The notes: generated by a model not told the origin, from the sequence alone. Positions 18,917-27,662 are shown, counted from the stretch's first letter. The stretch: 64,000 nucleotides of DNA from Martelella sp. AD-3 (GCF_001578105.1 NZ_CP014275.1:310001-374000); one strand, 5' to 3'. Numbers and translations are program-made.

Positions 18917-20080
18917 ATGCCGGTGTTGAACAGTGCCGCCCAGATCCGTGACGAGGCCACGACATGGCGGCGGTTTCTCCATCAGCATCCCGAACTCCTC
19001 TATGATGTCCAAAATACGGCTGCCTTCGTCGCCGCGCAATTGCGGTCCTTCGGCGTGGATGAGGTTGTCGAGGGGATCGGCGGGACGGGCGTCGTGGGCG
19101 TGATCCGCGGCAGCCGCGAAGGCGACCGGACGATCGGCCTCAGGGCCGATATGGACGCGCTGCCGATCGTCGAGAAGAGCGGCAGGGATTGGACGTCGAA
19201 GGTAAACGGCAGGATGCATGCCTGCGGCCATGACGGCCACATGGCCATGCTTCTGGGCGCTGCGAAACTGCTGACGGAAACCCGCAATTTCGCCGGCCGC
19301 ATCGCGCTGATCTTCCAGCCGGCGGAAGAGGGCGGCGGCGGCGGCAAGGCGATGATCGACGACGGGCTGATGGAACGTTTCGCTATCGCGGAAGTCTACG
19401 GCATGCACAATTATCCCGGCATGCCGGTCGGCCGGTTCGCCTCCCGCGTCGGGCCCATCATGGCGGCGACGGACGAGTTCAGGATCCTCATCAGGGGCGA
19501 TGGCGGCCATGCGGCCCAGCCGCAGAAATCGGTCGACCCGATCATCATCGGCAGCCAGATCGTCAACGCGATGCAGACGATCGTTTCGCGCAACGCCGAT
19601 CCGGTGAGCCCGCTCGTCGTCTCGATTACGGAATTTCACGCAGGCTTCGCCCATAACGTCATTTCCGGCGAGGCCGAATTGGGCGGAACGGTCCGCTCCT
19701 TCACGCCGGAAAACCGTGATCTCGCCGAGCGCCGGATCAGGGAGATTGCCGAGATGACGGCGCTTTCCCACGGGGGACTGGCGGAGGTGACCTACACGCG
19801 CAACTACCCGCCGACGGTCAATCACCCGGAGGAAACGTTTCACGCCCTTGCCGCGGCAAAATCCGTCGCCGGCGAGGACAAGGTGGCCGACGATTTCGCG
19901 CCGTGGACGGCGGCGGAGGATTTCTCCTACATGCTCGAAGCGCGGCCCGGCGCCTTCATCCTGATCGGCAACGGCGACACGGCCGAATTGCACAATGCCG
20001 AATATGATTTCAACGACGAAGCGCTTCCCTACGGCATGTCCTACTGGGTCCGGCTTGCCGAGGCGCGCCTCGCCGGCTGA
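18917..20080 (+). CDS. M20-family amidohydrolase (hippurate hydrolase/aminoacylase-like)
   Basis: 387-aa peptidase M20D-type enzyme hydrolysing N-acyl amino acids or similar amides with two metal ions. Motifs: RRFLHQHPELLYDVQNTA, LRADMDALPI, MHACGHDGHMAMLLGAA (metal Cys/His/Asp), FQPAEEGGGGG (catalytic Glu) and APWTAAEDFSYML. The conserved dimerisation domain starts at DEFRILIRGDGGHAAQPQKSVDPI. AGGGG is 8 nt upstream of the ATG. It is the last chromosomal gene before the tRNA and island. Confidence 0.92.
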   Translation: MPVLNSAAQIRDEATTWRRFLHQHPELLYDVQNTAAFVAAQLRSFGVDEVVEGIGGTGVVGVIRGSREGDRTIGLRADMDALPIVEKSGRDWTSKVNGRMHACGHDGHMAMLLGAAKLLTETRNFAGRIALIFQPAEEGGGGGKAMIDDGLMERFAIAEVYGMHNYPGMPVGRFASRVGPIMAATDEFRILIRGDGGHAAQPQKSVDPIIIGSQIVNAMQTIVSRNADPVSPLVVSITEFHAGFAHNVISGEAELGGTVRSFTPENRDLAERRIREIAEMTALSHGGLAEVTYTRNYPPTVNHPEETFHALAAAKSVAGEDKVADDFAPWTAAEDFSYMLEARPGAFILIGNGDTAELHNAEYDFNDEALPYGMSYWVRLAEARLAG

Positions 20081-20149
20081 GAAACATCGCAGCATTGATG
20101 CAAATCGGGGCTTTTCACGAGGCCTCGGCTTTTGTATTGAGAGGCAAGT

Positions 20150-20226
20150 GGTCCCGTAGCTCAGCAGGATAGAGCATCAGATTCCTAATCTGAGGGTCAC
20201 GCGTTCGAATCGCGTCGGGATCACCA
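20150..20226 (+). tRNA. tRNA-Arg (anticodon CCT)
   Basis: A full cloverleaf can be drawn: acceptor GGTCCCG pairs with CGGGATC with one G-T pair; the D arm is GCTCAGC...GAGC; anticodon stem TCAGA/TCTGA encloses loop TTCCTAA with CCT at 34-36; and the T arm ACGCG/CGCGT holds TTCGAAT. The CCA end is encoded (20224-20226). Its 3' 49 nt are repeated at the far end of the island, so this is the integration target. Confidence 0.95.
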
Positions 20227-20231
20227 TTTTT
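20178..20231 (+). repeat. attL core: 54-bp direct repeat, left copy
   Basis: From the anticodon stem to five T residues past the CCA, these 54 bases are identical to 45788-45841. The base before the repeat differs (T here, A at the right end), and the run of T differs after it. This is the classic outcome of tyrosine-recombinase integration into a tRNA 3' end that regenerates the tRNA. Confidence 0.92.
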
Positions 20232-20825
20232 TCTTATTTATTTCAATTATTTACGAATGTCGTACTCCTCGCGTCTTTTTCGAAAAATTTCCGGGTAAGC
20301 GCAGGGTAAGCAGCAGGATCGATTTCAAGGCGGTTCCGTGACGGCTCGTGTTGTCAAAACCCAAAACCCTTTTGATTCTATAAAATTGGCGCTGTCATCG
20401 CCGTCATCACTGTCATTCCATAATCTATTCAATAGGTTGACCGTGACAGCCTCGCTCAGATCTCCGTCATGTGCCTGTCATCCACCCGGCGGCGGCTTGC
20501 GAGGCTGTCTAGGCCGCGGCTTTTCTCCCGCGTACGACACAACGCTGCCGGGCCGTGTGGTGCTGATCCGGTCACCCGTGGTGCAGGCATAACGTGTGGA
20601 AATAGCTTGAGTTTAGCCGAAACGACCCCGAGCGTTGAGACTTTAGGCTTTGTATCCGGTCTCAGGCTGGCCCGACCGCGCGGTGCCAAATACCCGCATG
20701 GCAGAGTGACACAGGAAGGACCCACGCTCCTTCTGACAGCCGCTGTCTGGTGCGGACGATCAAAACAAAGGGGCGCGGGGGAAGACCGCCTGCGGGCGGC
20801 TATGACCGAAGCAGCAAAGCTGGCT
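20227..20825. other. 600-bp island end with no confident gene
   Basis: Holds two GGTAAGC repeats (20293-20311) and the 17-base motif GCTGTCATCGCCGTCAT (20391-20407), also found reversed near the right end. It is locally AT-richer than its surroundings around 20230-20290 and 20360-20450. A frame at 20456-20833 on the minus strand is described separately as doubtful. Confidence 0.6.
20293..20311 (+). promoter_or_regulatory. Putative integrase/excisionase arm-type sites, left end
   Basis: Two copies of GGGTAAGC, at 20293-20300 and 20304-20311, are 11 bp apart start to start, so on one helix face. They lie about 60-80 bp inside the attL core. The same motif with the same 11-bp period recurs three times inside attR. 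Function as arm-type recombinase sites is inferred. Confidence 0.6.
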
Positions 20826-20833
20826 TCAGACAC
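20456..20833 (-). CDS. Doubtful small protein coupled to the primase/helicase gene
   Basis: A 125-aa frame opens at GTG 20833, overlapping the stop of the upstream primase/helicase gene by 8 nt, which would allow coupled translation. The sequence (for example GVVSAKLKLFPHVMPAPR) is basic and low in recognisable structure, with no motif. It may be coding only by chance. No function is proposed. Confidence 0.25.
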   Translation of the reverse strand: MSEASFAASVIAARRRSSPAPLCFDRPHQTAAVRRSVGPSCVTLPCGYLAPRGRASLRPDTKPKVSTLGVVSAKLKLFPHVMPAPRVTGSAPHGPAALCRTREKSRGLDSLASRRRVDDRHMTEI

Positions 20834-23018
20834 CGGTCTCTTCGTTTGGGTGCGCAGACGAAAGTGGCCGGATGATGATCATGCGACCTTCTGCCGTCCG
20901 GCTGTCAGTGACGGCATAGCCTTCGCTCCGGAGCAGCGGCGCTGCCCGACGGACGAGCGTGCCGAGCGTTGCCGCTGTCGATGGCCATACCCGCATGTTC
21001 TTGATCGCCGGCGCTGCATGCTCGTTGAGAACTTCCAGGAGATGCGTGGCTGTCCCGCTGAAGCCGGTCGCACGATGCCGCTTGATGATGCGGATCAGTT
21101 CGCTGCCGAAGGGATCGTTCTCAAGCGCGACCTTAGCGGCATCGGTCCTGCTCAGACGATAGGCTTCGAGGAACTGGCCTGGCTCCCAGCCAAAAGCCGG
21201 AGAGCAGGCTTCGATCCATTCGGCGAAGTCGGCCATGCGTGGCGGGTTTGCGAGCTTGACCGATGCCCGGCGACTCAGTCCCTCCGAGACGGCATCGAGC
21301 AGCGCCCCCAAGAGGTATGGTCGCATCCGCTCCAGCTCCTCCTTCAGATGCCGCTCGGTCTGCCGCTCCTCTTCCGGGATGCGCGGCAGATGGATGGCGA
21401 TGGCACGGTCGGAGAGGTCGGCCCGTCCTGTCAGATCCGGGATACCGTTCAGGATGACGGGGCGCTGCGCCTCAAGCACGATCTGCTCGTTGTCGGTATG
21501 CAGTGCACGGGTCGCAAAGCCACCACCTGTCGAAAGCCTGCAGAGCGAATCCGAGAACCAGTTGGCGACGCTCGACATGTTGTCGAAGGCAAGCACATGG
21601 CCGTTCTTGGCGGCAATGACCAGATCCCGTTCATCCTTCGATACCGTGCGCTTCTTGCCGATCTCGGCATCGATCAGGTTGGCAAGCAGGTCGGTGACCG
21701 AACTCTTGCCGCTGCCCTGCTCGCCGCTGACGCAGAGAAGCGGGTAGGGGCCTTCCGGCCGGAGAGCTGCAACCAGCCATGCTGTGACCAGCATCAGGTC
21801 CTGCTCGCTGCCGACATTGATGAATGGCTTCAGGTCTCTGTAGCCGGCGCCCCTCTGTGGCTCGGGCAGGGCACGCGCGGACGCAGAGCGCAGAAACTTC
21901 ACATGCGGAAATTGGCCGACCGTCCAGCGCCCCTTCGTTACTCGTACTGCCCGCCAGTCCTGATCGCAGAGATCGAGGAAGTAATCTCCATCATGGGCGC
22001 CGACACGCCTGAAGGTCGGGTAGCATGCTCCGCTCTGAGCTTTTGCCTCCATGATCCTGATCGTGTCATCAAGCGCCGAGCTTCCAAGGGCTTCGCCGGT
22101 CTTCTCGTAGTAGATGCCGGCCACATAGGATTTGAAGAAGCGATGCCTGACAGGCCAATGCTCGAAGTGATCGCCGGTCGGATAGGTCACATGGCTTTCG
22201 CGATCCGGATCGTGCCAGAACTCGGTCTCGTCCGGCAGAAAGTCAAAGGCCGAGGGCTTCTTCGTGCGCTGCTTCTTTGGCTCGGCCGCGCCCTCCGCTT
22301 CACCATCGTCAGCACCACTGGCAGAAACCGACACACCAGCCTCGTCAGAAGCCTGGATCAGCGCCTGCAGCTGGGCATCCATCCAGCCTTCAGCAAAGGC
22401 GTCGGCTGCATCAAAGCCAGCGGGCAATCCCTCCGGCAGACGCATGACCGAGACGGACGCGGCACCTGCCTGCGCCAGGCATTGCATAACGGCCTCTGCA
22501 TAGGCCGCACCGGGTTCATCTGCATCGGGCCAGATGATGACACGACGGCCGGAGAGCGGAGACCAGTCGGCCTTGCGGGCACTCTTTGATCCATTCGGCG
22601 ATGTCGTGACGACGAAGCCGGGAAGCATTGCCGCCGCCGCATCCGCGGCCTTCTCACCCTCGGTTACGATGACAGCGGCCTTCGGTTCCGCCTCCAGCCC
22701 ATCCAGCCGGTAAAGCGGCCGTGGTTCGGGAAGGCCTTTCCAGCGCCAGGCATTGGCACCGGTTTGTTCGTCCCTGCCATAGCTCAGCGGCAGGAACTGC
22801 TTTCCCTCATCGGTATCGAAACGGCAGGCGATGAACAGCAGCTTTCCGGAAGCGTTCCGGTAGCACCAGCGCTGCGACGGCGTACCGAGCCGTGAGTGTC
22901 GGACCGGCGGCGGTGCTGCATTCTCCGGAACCGGAGCGACTGCCGTCCAGCCAGAGGCGGGAGCAGCAACTGCCGAAGTGGCGTTACGCTCAACGGGAGC
23001 GAAAGGATCATTCCTCAT
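20826..23018 (-). CDS. TOPRIM-plus-helicase-like replication protein of the island
   Basis: 730-aa protein. The N-terminal half has a TOPRIM-like primase segment (VIVTEGEKAADAAAA, then RVIIWPDADEPGAAYAEAV near residue 160-190, with the catalytic Glu and DxD-type acidic residues). After a charged linker, the C-terminal half has a P-loop ATPase with Walker A CVSGEQGSGKSSVTD and Walker B-like HVLAFDNMSSV, as in primase-helicases of phage satellites and plasmids. I start at ATG 23018 (MRNDPFAPVERN), which overlaps the preceding small gene by 11 nt. The two-gene arrangement suggests a split primase: the preceding protein supplies the N-terminal module. Confidence 0.8.
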   Translation of the reverse strand: MRNDPFAPVERNATSAVAAPASGWTAVAPVPENAAPPPVRHSRLGTPSQRWCYRNASGKLLFIACRFDTDEGKQFLPLSYGRDEQTGANAWRWKGLPEPRPLYRLDGLEAEPKAAVIVTEGEKAADAAAAMLPGFVVTTSPNGSKSARKADWSPLSGRRVIIWPDADEPGAAYAEAVMQCLAQAGAASVSVMRLPEGLPAGFDAADAFAEGWMDAQLQALIQASDEAGVSVSASGADDGEAEGAAEPKKQRTKKPSAFDFLPDETEFWHDPDRESHVTYPTGDHFEHWPVRHRFFKSYVAGIYYEKTGEALGSSALDDTIRIMEAKAQSGACYPTFRRVGAHDGDYFLDLCDQDWRAVRVTKGRWTVGQFPHVKFLRSASARALPEPQRGAGYRDLKPFINVGSEQDLMLVTAWLVAALRPEGPYPLLCVSGEQGSGKSSVTDLLANLIDAEIGKKRTVSKDERDLVIAAKNGHVLAFDNMSSVANWFSDSLCRLSTGGGFATRALHTDNEQIVLEAQRPVILNGIPDLTGRADLSDRAIAIHLPRIPEEERQTERHLKEELERMRPYLLGALLDAVSEGLSRRASVKLANPPRMADFAEWIEACSPAFGWEPGQFLEAYRLSRTDAAKVALENDPFGSELIRIIKRHRATGFSGTATHLLEVLNEHAAPAIKNMRVWPSTAATLGTLVRRAAPLLRSEGYAVTDSRTAEGRMIIIRPLSSAHPNEETGV

Positions 23019-23316
23019 AGAGCGACACCTCCAGGGCTTCGGCAAGCCGACGTGCGGCTTCGCCCTGATCGTCATTGGTGAACAGATAGGCTGCAAGCGA
23101 GATCAGATCGCGCCCGCGGTCGCCAGTGGCGAAATCGGCCCAACGCCCTGAGAGGATGTTGACGCGGAAGCTGCCAGGTTTGCGATCGGCACGCCTCGGA
23201 TTGCGTGCCGTCCATTCATGACCAAGCCGCCGTCCGTCCGGCAGCCAGCGGGATAAAAGAAGCGGCGCATTTGACAGCGCCGCACGGTTGATATGATCGA
23301 AAGCGATTTTCCTCAA
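23008..23316 (-). CDS. Small primase-associated N-terminal module protein
   Basis: About 102 aa if translation starts at TTG 23316; there is no in-frame ATG in the conserved part. GAGGGG lies roughly 10 nt upstream, inside the end of the AlpA-like gene. The conserved core is LLLSRWLPDGRRLGHEW..NPRRADRKPGSFRVNILSGRWADFATGDRGRDLISLAAY, the module that usually forms the start of TOPRIM/helicase proteins in rhizobial islands. It overlaps the large replication gene by 11 nt, so the two are co-translated. A frame extending back to 23571 is an artefact of overlap with the AlpA-like gene. Confidence 0.65.
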   Translation of the reverse strand: MRKIAFDHINRAALSNAPLLLSRWLPDGRRLGHEWTARNPRRADRKPGSFRVNILSGRWADFATGDRGRDLISLAAYLFTNDDQGEAARRLAEALEVSLYEE

Positions 23317-23321
23317 GGCCG

Positions 23322-23540
23322 TTAACCCCTCTGGCTTGTCGAGGTGAGGGTGTTGGCGCTCAGCCAGGCGGTTATGTCGCGGCGCTTGTAGCGCACCGAC
23401 TTGCCGATCTTGACGAAGGGGGGTCCACCGCCACGCAGGCGCCATGCCTGCAGGGTGCGGGCCGAGACGGACAGCAGTTCGCATGTCAGCGTTTCCGTCA
23501 TCAGAAAGTCTGGATCGAGGGAGAGGGGAGATTGCTGCAT
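23322..23540 (-). CDS. AlpA/MerR-like helix-turn-helix regulator or excisionase
   Basis: 72-aa DNA-binding protein of the AlpA/excisionase type: LTCELLSVSARTLQAWRLRGGGPPFVKIGKSVRYKRRDITAWL is a winged helix-turn-helix of the MerR-like fold, with the usual P-x-x-KIG-K-x-VRY wing. ATG 23540 has AAGGAG 7 nt upstream. It leads the AlpA-primase run. In P4-like satellites AlpA activates integrase expression or excision, so this could be the island's directionality factor. Confidence 0.85.
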   Translation of the reverse strand: MQQSPLSLDPDFLMTETLTCELLSVSARTLQAWRLRGGGPPFVKIGKSVRYKRRDITAWLSANTLTSTSQRG

Positions 23541-23669
23541 CTTGCGGCTCCTTGTGATTGGGAGCCGCCAAAATGACGATGGAGCCGAATTGAATCCGCC
23601 AGCCATTTGCAGTTCGTTTTTCCGGATTGGCTGCTAAAGTTTAGCCGGACTGACAAGGCCTAAAGTCAT

Positions 23670-24764
23670 TCACCGGTACTGCGCGAACAGCTGGGCTTCG
23701 ACATGAGCACAAAGCGCTGCAAAGGCATCCTGCAGGCCGCGTACCGCAAACGGGATGTCCTCCGGAACACGGACCTCCCAGCTGGCAAAGTTTGCTGCCA
23801 CCGTGTTCGCCCGGTTACGGACGTCAGTACCGGGCTCTTCATTCCAGAACACGCTCTCGCAGCTATCGAGGAAATCCATGAAGGTGTTGTTGCTCTGTGT
23901 CGGTGCTGCCCCCGTAATGAAGAGCCAGAGCAGGCCGGCCACATGCATGAAGTAGAGCCGGTCAAACCGCGCAGGCGCTCCTGCCGGGTTCCGGGTCTCG
24001 AACTTCAGCCGCTCGCTCTCTTCCTCCAGCGCGCGACACCACTCAGCGATATGACTGATCTGGCGCGGGTCCATCAGTTCATGCAACCTGTAGCTCGACT
24101 TGAACCGCCAGAGATGCTCATCCGCCCGCTCTCGGTGGCGTTTGGCAAGGCTCTCGTCCTCAATCAGTTGGATGGGAAACGTCTTCTCAGGGACATCCAC
24201 CAACTGCAGCGCCTCAAGCGCAACCTGCAGGCTGAACAGTTTGCTCTGGATGTCGGAGGCAAGCTTCTCGACATCGGCGAACTGGGCCGAAAGATCGCGG
24301 TTCGCACTGGCTCCGTCAAGGATACGCTCGACATCCTCAAACGCTGCAAAGATTGCGACCCGGCAGAACCAGTATGTGCATTCCCCGTGTTCGCTGATGA
24401 TATTGCGGTGAACGGCGGCTTCCATCAATTGCTCGATAGTCCGCTCATAGCCGAAGGGCTCGCGAGGGCGTTCGTTCTTTTCCCAGCAGGGCGGAAGATA
24501 TTCTAGCGTTACATCGCGACGGAAGCCGCCAAACAGGCGTGTGCCGAGCGCCAGTAGCCGCTGAGCGCGGTCCAGTTGCTCGTAATCCTTTGCAGTGTTG
24601 GCCGCATCCTGAAGCGACTGCAATGTCGACCCGGCATATTGCTCGTCAGCCGTTACAAGGGCTGACCATTGGGAGCTGTTCTGCTTCGGGCGAGATTGGT
24701 TGTGCACGATGTTACCGGTGTTCGCAAGGATGAAGGACGTCGCCCACCTTTTCGGATTGATCAT
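23670..24764 (-). CDS. Uncharacterised 364-aa island protein
   Basis: I do not recognise the family. The protein is rich in helices and acidic residues, has no signal peptide, and has one hydrophobic stretch (FMHVAGLLWLFITGAAPT, near residue 275) that is more likely buried than membrane-spanning. There are no nucleotide-binding or nuclease motifs I can see. It lies 130 bp upstream of the AlpA-like gene on the same strand, separated by a gap that may hold the promoter for that run. A role in island maintenance or host interaction is possible but unsupported. Confidence 0.65.
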   Translation of the reverse strand: MINPKRWATSFILANTGNIVHNQSRPKQNSSQWSALVTADEQYAGSTLQSLQDAANTAKDYEQLDRAQRLLALGTRLFGGFRRDVTLEYLPPCWEKNERPREPFGYERTIEQLMEAAVHRNIISEHGECTYWFCRVAIFAAFEDVERILDGASANRDLSAQFADVEKLASDIQSKLFSLQVALEALQLVDVPEKTFPIQLIEDESLAKRHRERADEHLWRFKSSYRLHELMDPRQISHIAEWCRALEEESERLKFETRNPAGAPARFDRLYFMHVAGLLWLFITGAAPTQSNNTFMDFLDSCESVFWNEEPGTDVRNRANTVAANFASWEVRVPEDIPFAVRGLQDAFAALCAHVEAQLFAQYR

Positions 24765-25287
24765 AAGTTCTAAACACGAATAGCAATGCTTTTAAGCCAA
24801 GCAAGATCAATACGCGAACATTGGGGGTGTTCGGAAGCTAGAGGGTCTTTTTCCACCTCTACAAGATCTTGGCGATAAGTCCGAAACAGGGCCGCTAGAA
24901 GACAGCTCCTCGTTGGGCGAAAGCTCAGGCAAGGCAGGGGACGATCAGATGAGATTGCTGTAAATCAGAGGTTCGCAGAAAGGCACTTCCACAAGGCATG
25001 TAGACTGGAGCGAAAGAATCTCTGGAAGGTCGTGGATCAGCAACAAAGGGGCCGATTCCTGCAAGTCCGCTTCGTACATCAACGTCTGCGGAAGCGGACC
25101 TTTGTTCGCGGACGATCAGGGGCTCAGGCCATTGTTGCTGAAATTCGTTTTCCCTTTGACCGTGTGCAGGACGATCTGCGCATAGAGCTTTTCGGTTGTT
25201 CCGTCTCAACGCGCTTGAGACAGAACACTCCGCCAAGGTAAGCCTCAGCTTCTAACCCCTTGCCACAAAAAGCGGGTGCGCCGCATA
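24765..25287. other. 520-bp region with no supported gene
   Basis: Short frames exist on both strands (24925-25236 minus; 25032-25241 plus), but neither has a ribosome site, motif or codon pattern that convinces. A lone AAGGTAAGC at about 25232-25240 matches the arm-site repeat seen at the island ends. The region divides the replication module from the cargo. Confidence 0.5.
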
Positions 25288-25315
25288 GAAAAGGGCCGGG
25301 TTTCCGGCCCTTTTC
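25288..25315 (-). terminator. Strong hairpin terminator after the aldehyde dehydrogenase gene
   Basis: Twelve-bp perfect stem GAAAAGGGCCGG/CCGGCCCTTTTC around a 4-nt loop, 15 bp past the stop of the minus-strand dehydrogenase gene. The T-run is within the stem end (CTTTT), typical of bidirectional rho-independent terminators. Confidence 0.8.
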
Positions 25316-25329
25316 GGTGTCCTGGTCGA

Positions 25330-26703
25330 TCAGCCGATCCGGATCGACTTGATGTTGACGAACTCCTTCAGCCCTTCCGGACCGTGCTCGCGGCCATAGC
25401 CGGAGGTCTTCACGCCGCCGAAGGGCATGGTCGGGTAGGCGACATCGAACGTGTTGATGAACACCATGCCGGTGTCGAAATGCTCCGCCGCCAGTTTGCG
25501 GGCGCGCTCGACATCCCTGCTGAAAATGCCGCCGCCGAGACCGTAGCGGCTACTGTTTGCGATCCGCATCGCATCCTGTTCATCCTTGGCGCGGATAATG
25601 GATGCGGCGGGCCCGAACATTTCATCCTTGTAGGCGGGCTGACCGGGCGCGACCTCGGCGAGCGCGGTTGCCGGATAGAACCAGCCCTTGCGATCCGGGA
25701 TCTTGCCGCCGGCCACAAGCCGGGCACCTTTCTTGATGCTTTCCTCGACCTGTTTATGCAGCTTGTCGCGCTGCTCCTCGGTCACCATCGGGCCGAGCTC
25801 GGTTTCGTCCTCGGAAGGATCGCCCACCTTGATGTCCTCGAAGGCCTCGGCATAAGCCTTGACGAAGGCGTCGTAATTCTTCTCGGTCACGATGAAGCGC
25901 TTGGCGTTCACGCAGGTCTGGCCGTTATTGTAGATACGGCCCTGAACGCAGGTCTTTACCGCAAGGTCGAGGTCGGCGTCGTCGAGCACCAGATAGGCGT
26001 CGTTGGAGCCGAGCTCCAGCACGGTCTTCTTGACCAGTTCGGCAGCCTTGCCGGCCACGGCCCGCCCGGCCTTGTCGCTGCCCGTCAACGTCACGCCGCG
26101 CACGCGCTCGTCCTCGATGATCCTGTCCGACTGGTCGTGCGAGATCAGGAGAACGCCGAACAGCCCCTTGGGCAGGCCGGCCCGCTCATAGAGATCGCGC
26201 AGGAACAGGCCGCTGCCGGTGCAGGCCGAGGCATGTTTCAGCAACACGCCATTGCCGGCCATCAGGCTGGCAATCGAATAGCGCACAGCCTGATAGGCGG
26301 GAAAGTTCCACGGCTGGATGCCGTAGACAACCCCGATCGGCGAATGGGTGACGATGCCCATGCCGCTGTCGACCTCGCGTTCCTCGTCCGCCAGCGTGTC
26401 CGGACCGATCTTGGCGGTGTAATCGCAGATCGCCGCGCAGAGCTCGACCTCTTCACGACTGTCCTTGAGCAGCTTGCCGACCTCATCGGTCATCAGCTTG
26501 GCGAACGCGTCCTTTGACTTGCGCATCTCCTCGGCAATGGCCGCGATCACCGTTGCACGTTCCTCAAGCGGTTTCAGGCGCCATTCGAGAAACGCCGTGT
26601 GGCTGGCTTCAACGACCGCCGATGCTTCCTCGTCCGACATCTGCGGATAGGATTCGAGCTCTTCTTCAGTCAGCGGATTGATGGTCGTCAGAGAATTGGA
26701 CAT
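25330..26703 (-). CDS. NAD(P)-dependent aldehyde dehydrogenase, succinate-semialdehyde type
   Basis: 457-aa ALDH-superfamily enzyme oxidising an aldehyde to the acid. The cofactor and substrate framework is visible: GVVYGIQPWNFPAYQAVRY, the glycine-rich LTGSDKAGRAVAGKAAELVKKTVLELGSND with the general-base Glu, the nucleophile Cys in YNNGQTCVNAKRFIV, and EMFGPAASIIRAKDE. The closest named group is NAD-dependent succinate-semialdehyde dehydrogenase. ATG 26703 has GAGGA upstream; longer frames to 26910 overlap the next gene. It is followed by a strong terminator and preceded by the MBL-like gene 44 bp away. Confidence 0.9.
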   Translation of the reverse strand: MSNSLTTINPLTEEELESYPQMSDEEASAVVEASHTAFLEWRLKPLEERATVIAAIAEEMRKSKDAFAKLMTDEVGKLLKDSREEVELCAAICDYTAKIGPDTLADEEREVDSGMGIVTHSPIGVVYGIQPWNFPAYQAVRYSIASLMAGNGVLLKHASACTGSGLFLRDLYERAGLPKGLFGVLLISHDQSDRIIEDERVRGVTLTGSDKAGRAVAGKAAELVKKTVLELGSNDAYLVLDDADLDLAVKTCVQGRIYNNGQTCVNAKRFIVTEKNYDAFVKAYAEAFEDIKVGDPSEDETELGPMVTEEQRDKLHKQVEESIKKGARLVAGGKIPDRKGWFYPATALAEVAPGQPAYKDEMFGPAASIIRAKDEQDAMRIANSSRYGLGGGIFSRDVERARKLAAEHFDTGMVFINTFDVAYPTMPFGGVKTSGYGREHGPEGLKEFVNIKSIRIG

Positions 26704-26747
26704 GGGAATGTTTCCTCGTGTTTCGGTTTTTCGCCTGGCAACGAACA

Positions 26748-27509
26748 TCAACCGTGTTCGCTGCGGTGTTTGGAAAGGGTTGTCTCGACGGCCGCCAGGG
26801 CCTTGAGGACCTCGCTTCGCCAGCCGTCCCGCGGCAGCTTGCGGATGGAGGAGTGGGCGGCGCAGACGACGGGTGTTCCGGCCCAGTCCTCGGCGATGTC
26901 GCGCGCCCATCGCGCATAGTCGTCGGCAGCGCCGGGCCGCTTCTGCAGGGCCTTTGAAAGCTGCGGATGGAACTTCAGTTTCGATTGCGGCAGGATCTTT
27001 CCGAGCAAACCGGGCGCGGCCAGCACGTTGATCGTGTCGTCGACATGGACGATGCCACTCTGCCGGTCACGAACCAGCACCGAGGCGACATGGACGCTGT
27101 CGTCGTCGCAGACAAAGTCGACGCCCTCAGGCACGGAAAATGCAAGATCCTCGGCAAAGGTCTTCTGTGTCGCGGCACCCTCGATAAATCCCGCTTCCCA
27201 GGGCAGATCCGGCGCCTGCCTGTGGTGGCGGCGCGTGCCGAACAGACGGGCGTGAGGCAGAAGCGCGTGGATGGCGGCGCAATGAAGCGTGTGGAAAGGG
27301 TGAACGTTGAGAACGGCCTCGATCGCGCGACCGCCATCCGTCAGCGAAAGCAGTGCGTCGCGATCGCCATCATCAAGGTCATAGCTGTCGAGAAGCAGGA
27401 ACGTCCCGTTGGTCCGCCGCACGAGCGACATGTGGGTGCCGAGATTGATGACCTTGGCGACTTTGAGATCGCCGCGGAAAGTCCATAAATTGGAGGCCAG
27501 TTGCTGCAT
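26748..27509 (-). CDS. MBL-fold-like hydrolase with an atypical metal motif
   Basis: 253-aa protein: a beta-rich N-terminus (KVINLGTHMSLVRRTNGTFLLLDSYDL), then VLNVHPFHTLHCAAIHALLPHARLFGTRRHHRQ in the place where metallo-beta-lactamase-fold proteins carry HxHxDH, and GIVHVDDTINVL, like the Asp-bearing strand. The HPFHTLH motif lacks the standard Asp before the last His, so metal content and activity are uncertain. It precedes the aldehyde dehydrogenase on the same strand, probably as one transcript. The substrate is unknown. Confidence 0.68.
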   Translation of the reverse strand: MQQLASNLWTFRGDLKVAKVINLGTHMSLVRRTNGTFLLLDSYDLDDGDRDALLSLTDGGRAIEAVLNVHPFHTLHCAAIHALLPHARLFGTRRHHRQAPDLPWEAGFIEGAATQKTFAEDLAFSVPEGVDFVCDDDSVHVASVLVRDRQSGIVHVDDTINVLAAPGLLGKILPQSKLKFHPQLSKALQKRPGAADDYARWARDIAEDWAGTPVVCAAHSSIRKLPRDGWRSEVLKALAAVETTLSKHRSEHG

Positions 27510-27598
27510 CGCGCGGCTTATCCTTCGGTCCCGATGACGGCCTCGCTGTCGAAACCATCAATGTTCAAATGGGTGGAGACGGGTGTATGTTCCAACGC

Positions 27599-27626
27599 AG
27601 GATGCGCCATCACGATGGCGCATCCT
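27599..27626. terminator. Perfect 12-bp hairpin between minus-strand genes
   Basis: AGGATGCGCCAT and ATGGCGCATCCT pair around a CACG tetraloop. It lies in the 150-bp gap after the stop of the 27663-28121 gene (minus strand). There is no T-run, so it may be a weak terminator, an RNA-stabilising hairpin or a repeat. Confidence 0.5.
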
Positions 27627-27662
27627 GAGACGGCCAGATGCCGCTTGATCAAAACGGATATG

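Noticed and set aside
20469..22589. Plus-strand frame of 706 codons opposite the primase/helicase
   Set aside because: The minus strand carries the TOPRIM and Walker motifs and ribosome site; this frame has none.
24925..25236. 103-codon minus-strand frame in the gap before the aldehyde dehydrogenase
   Set aside because: No start signal, no motif and odd composition; the region reads as non-coding.
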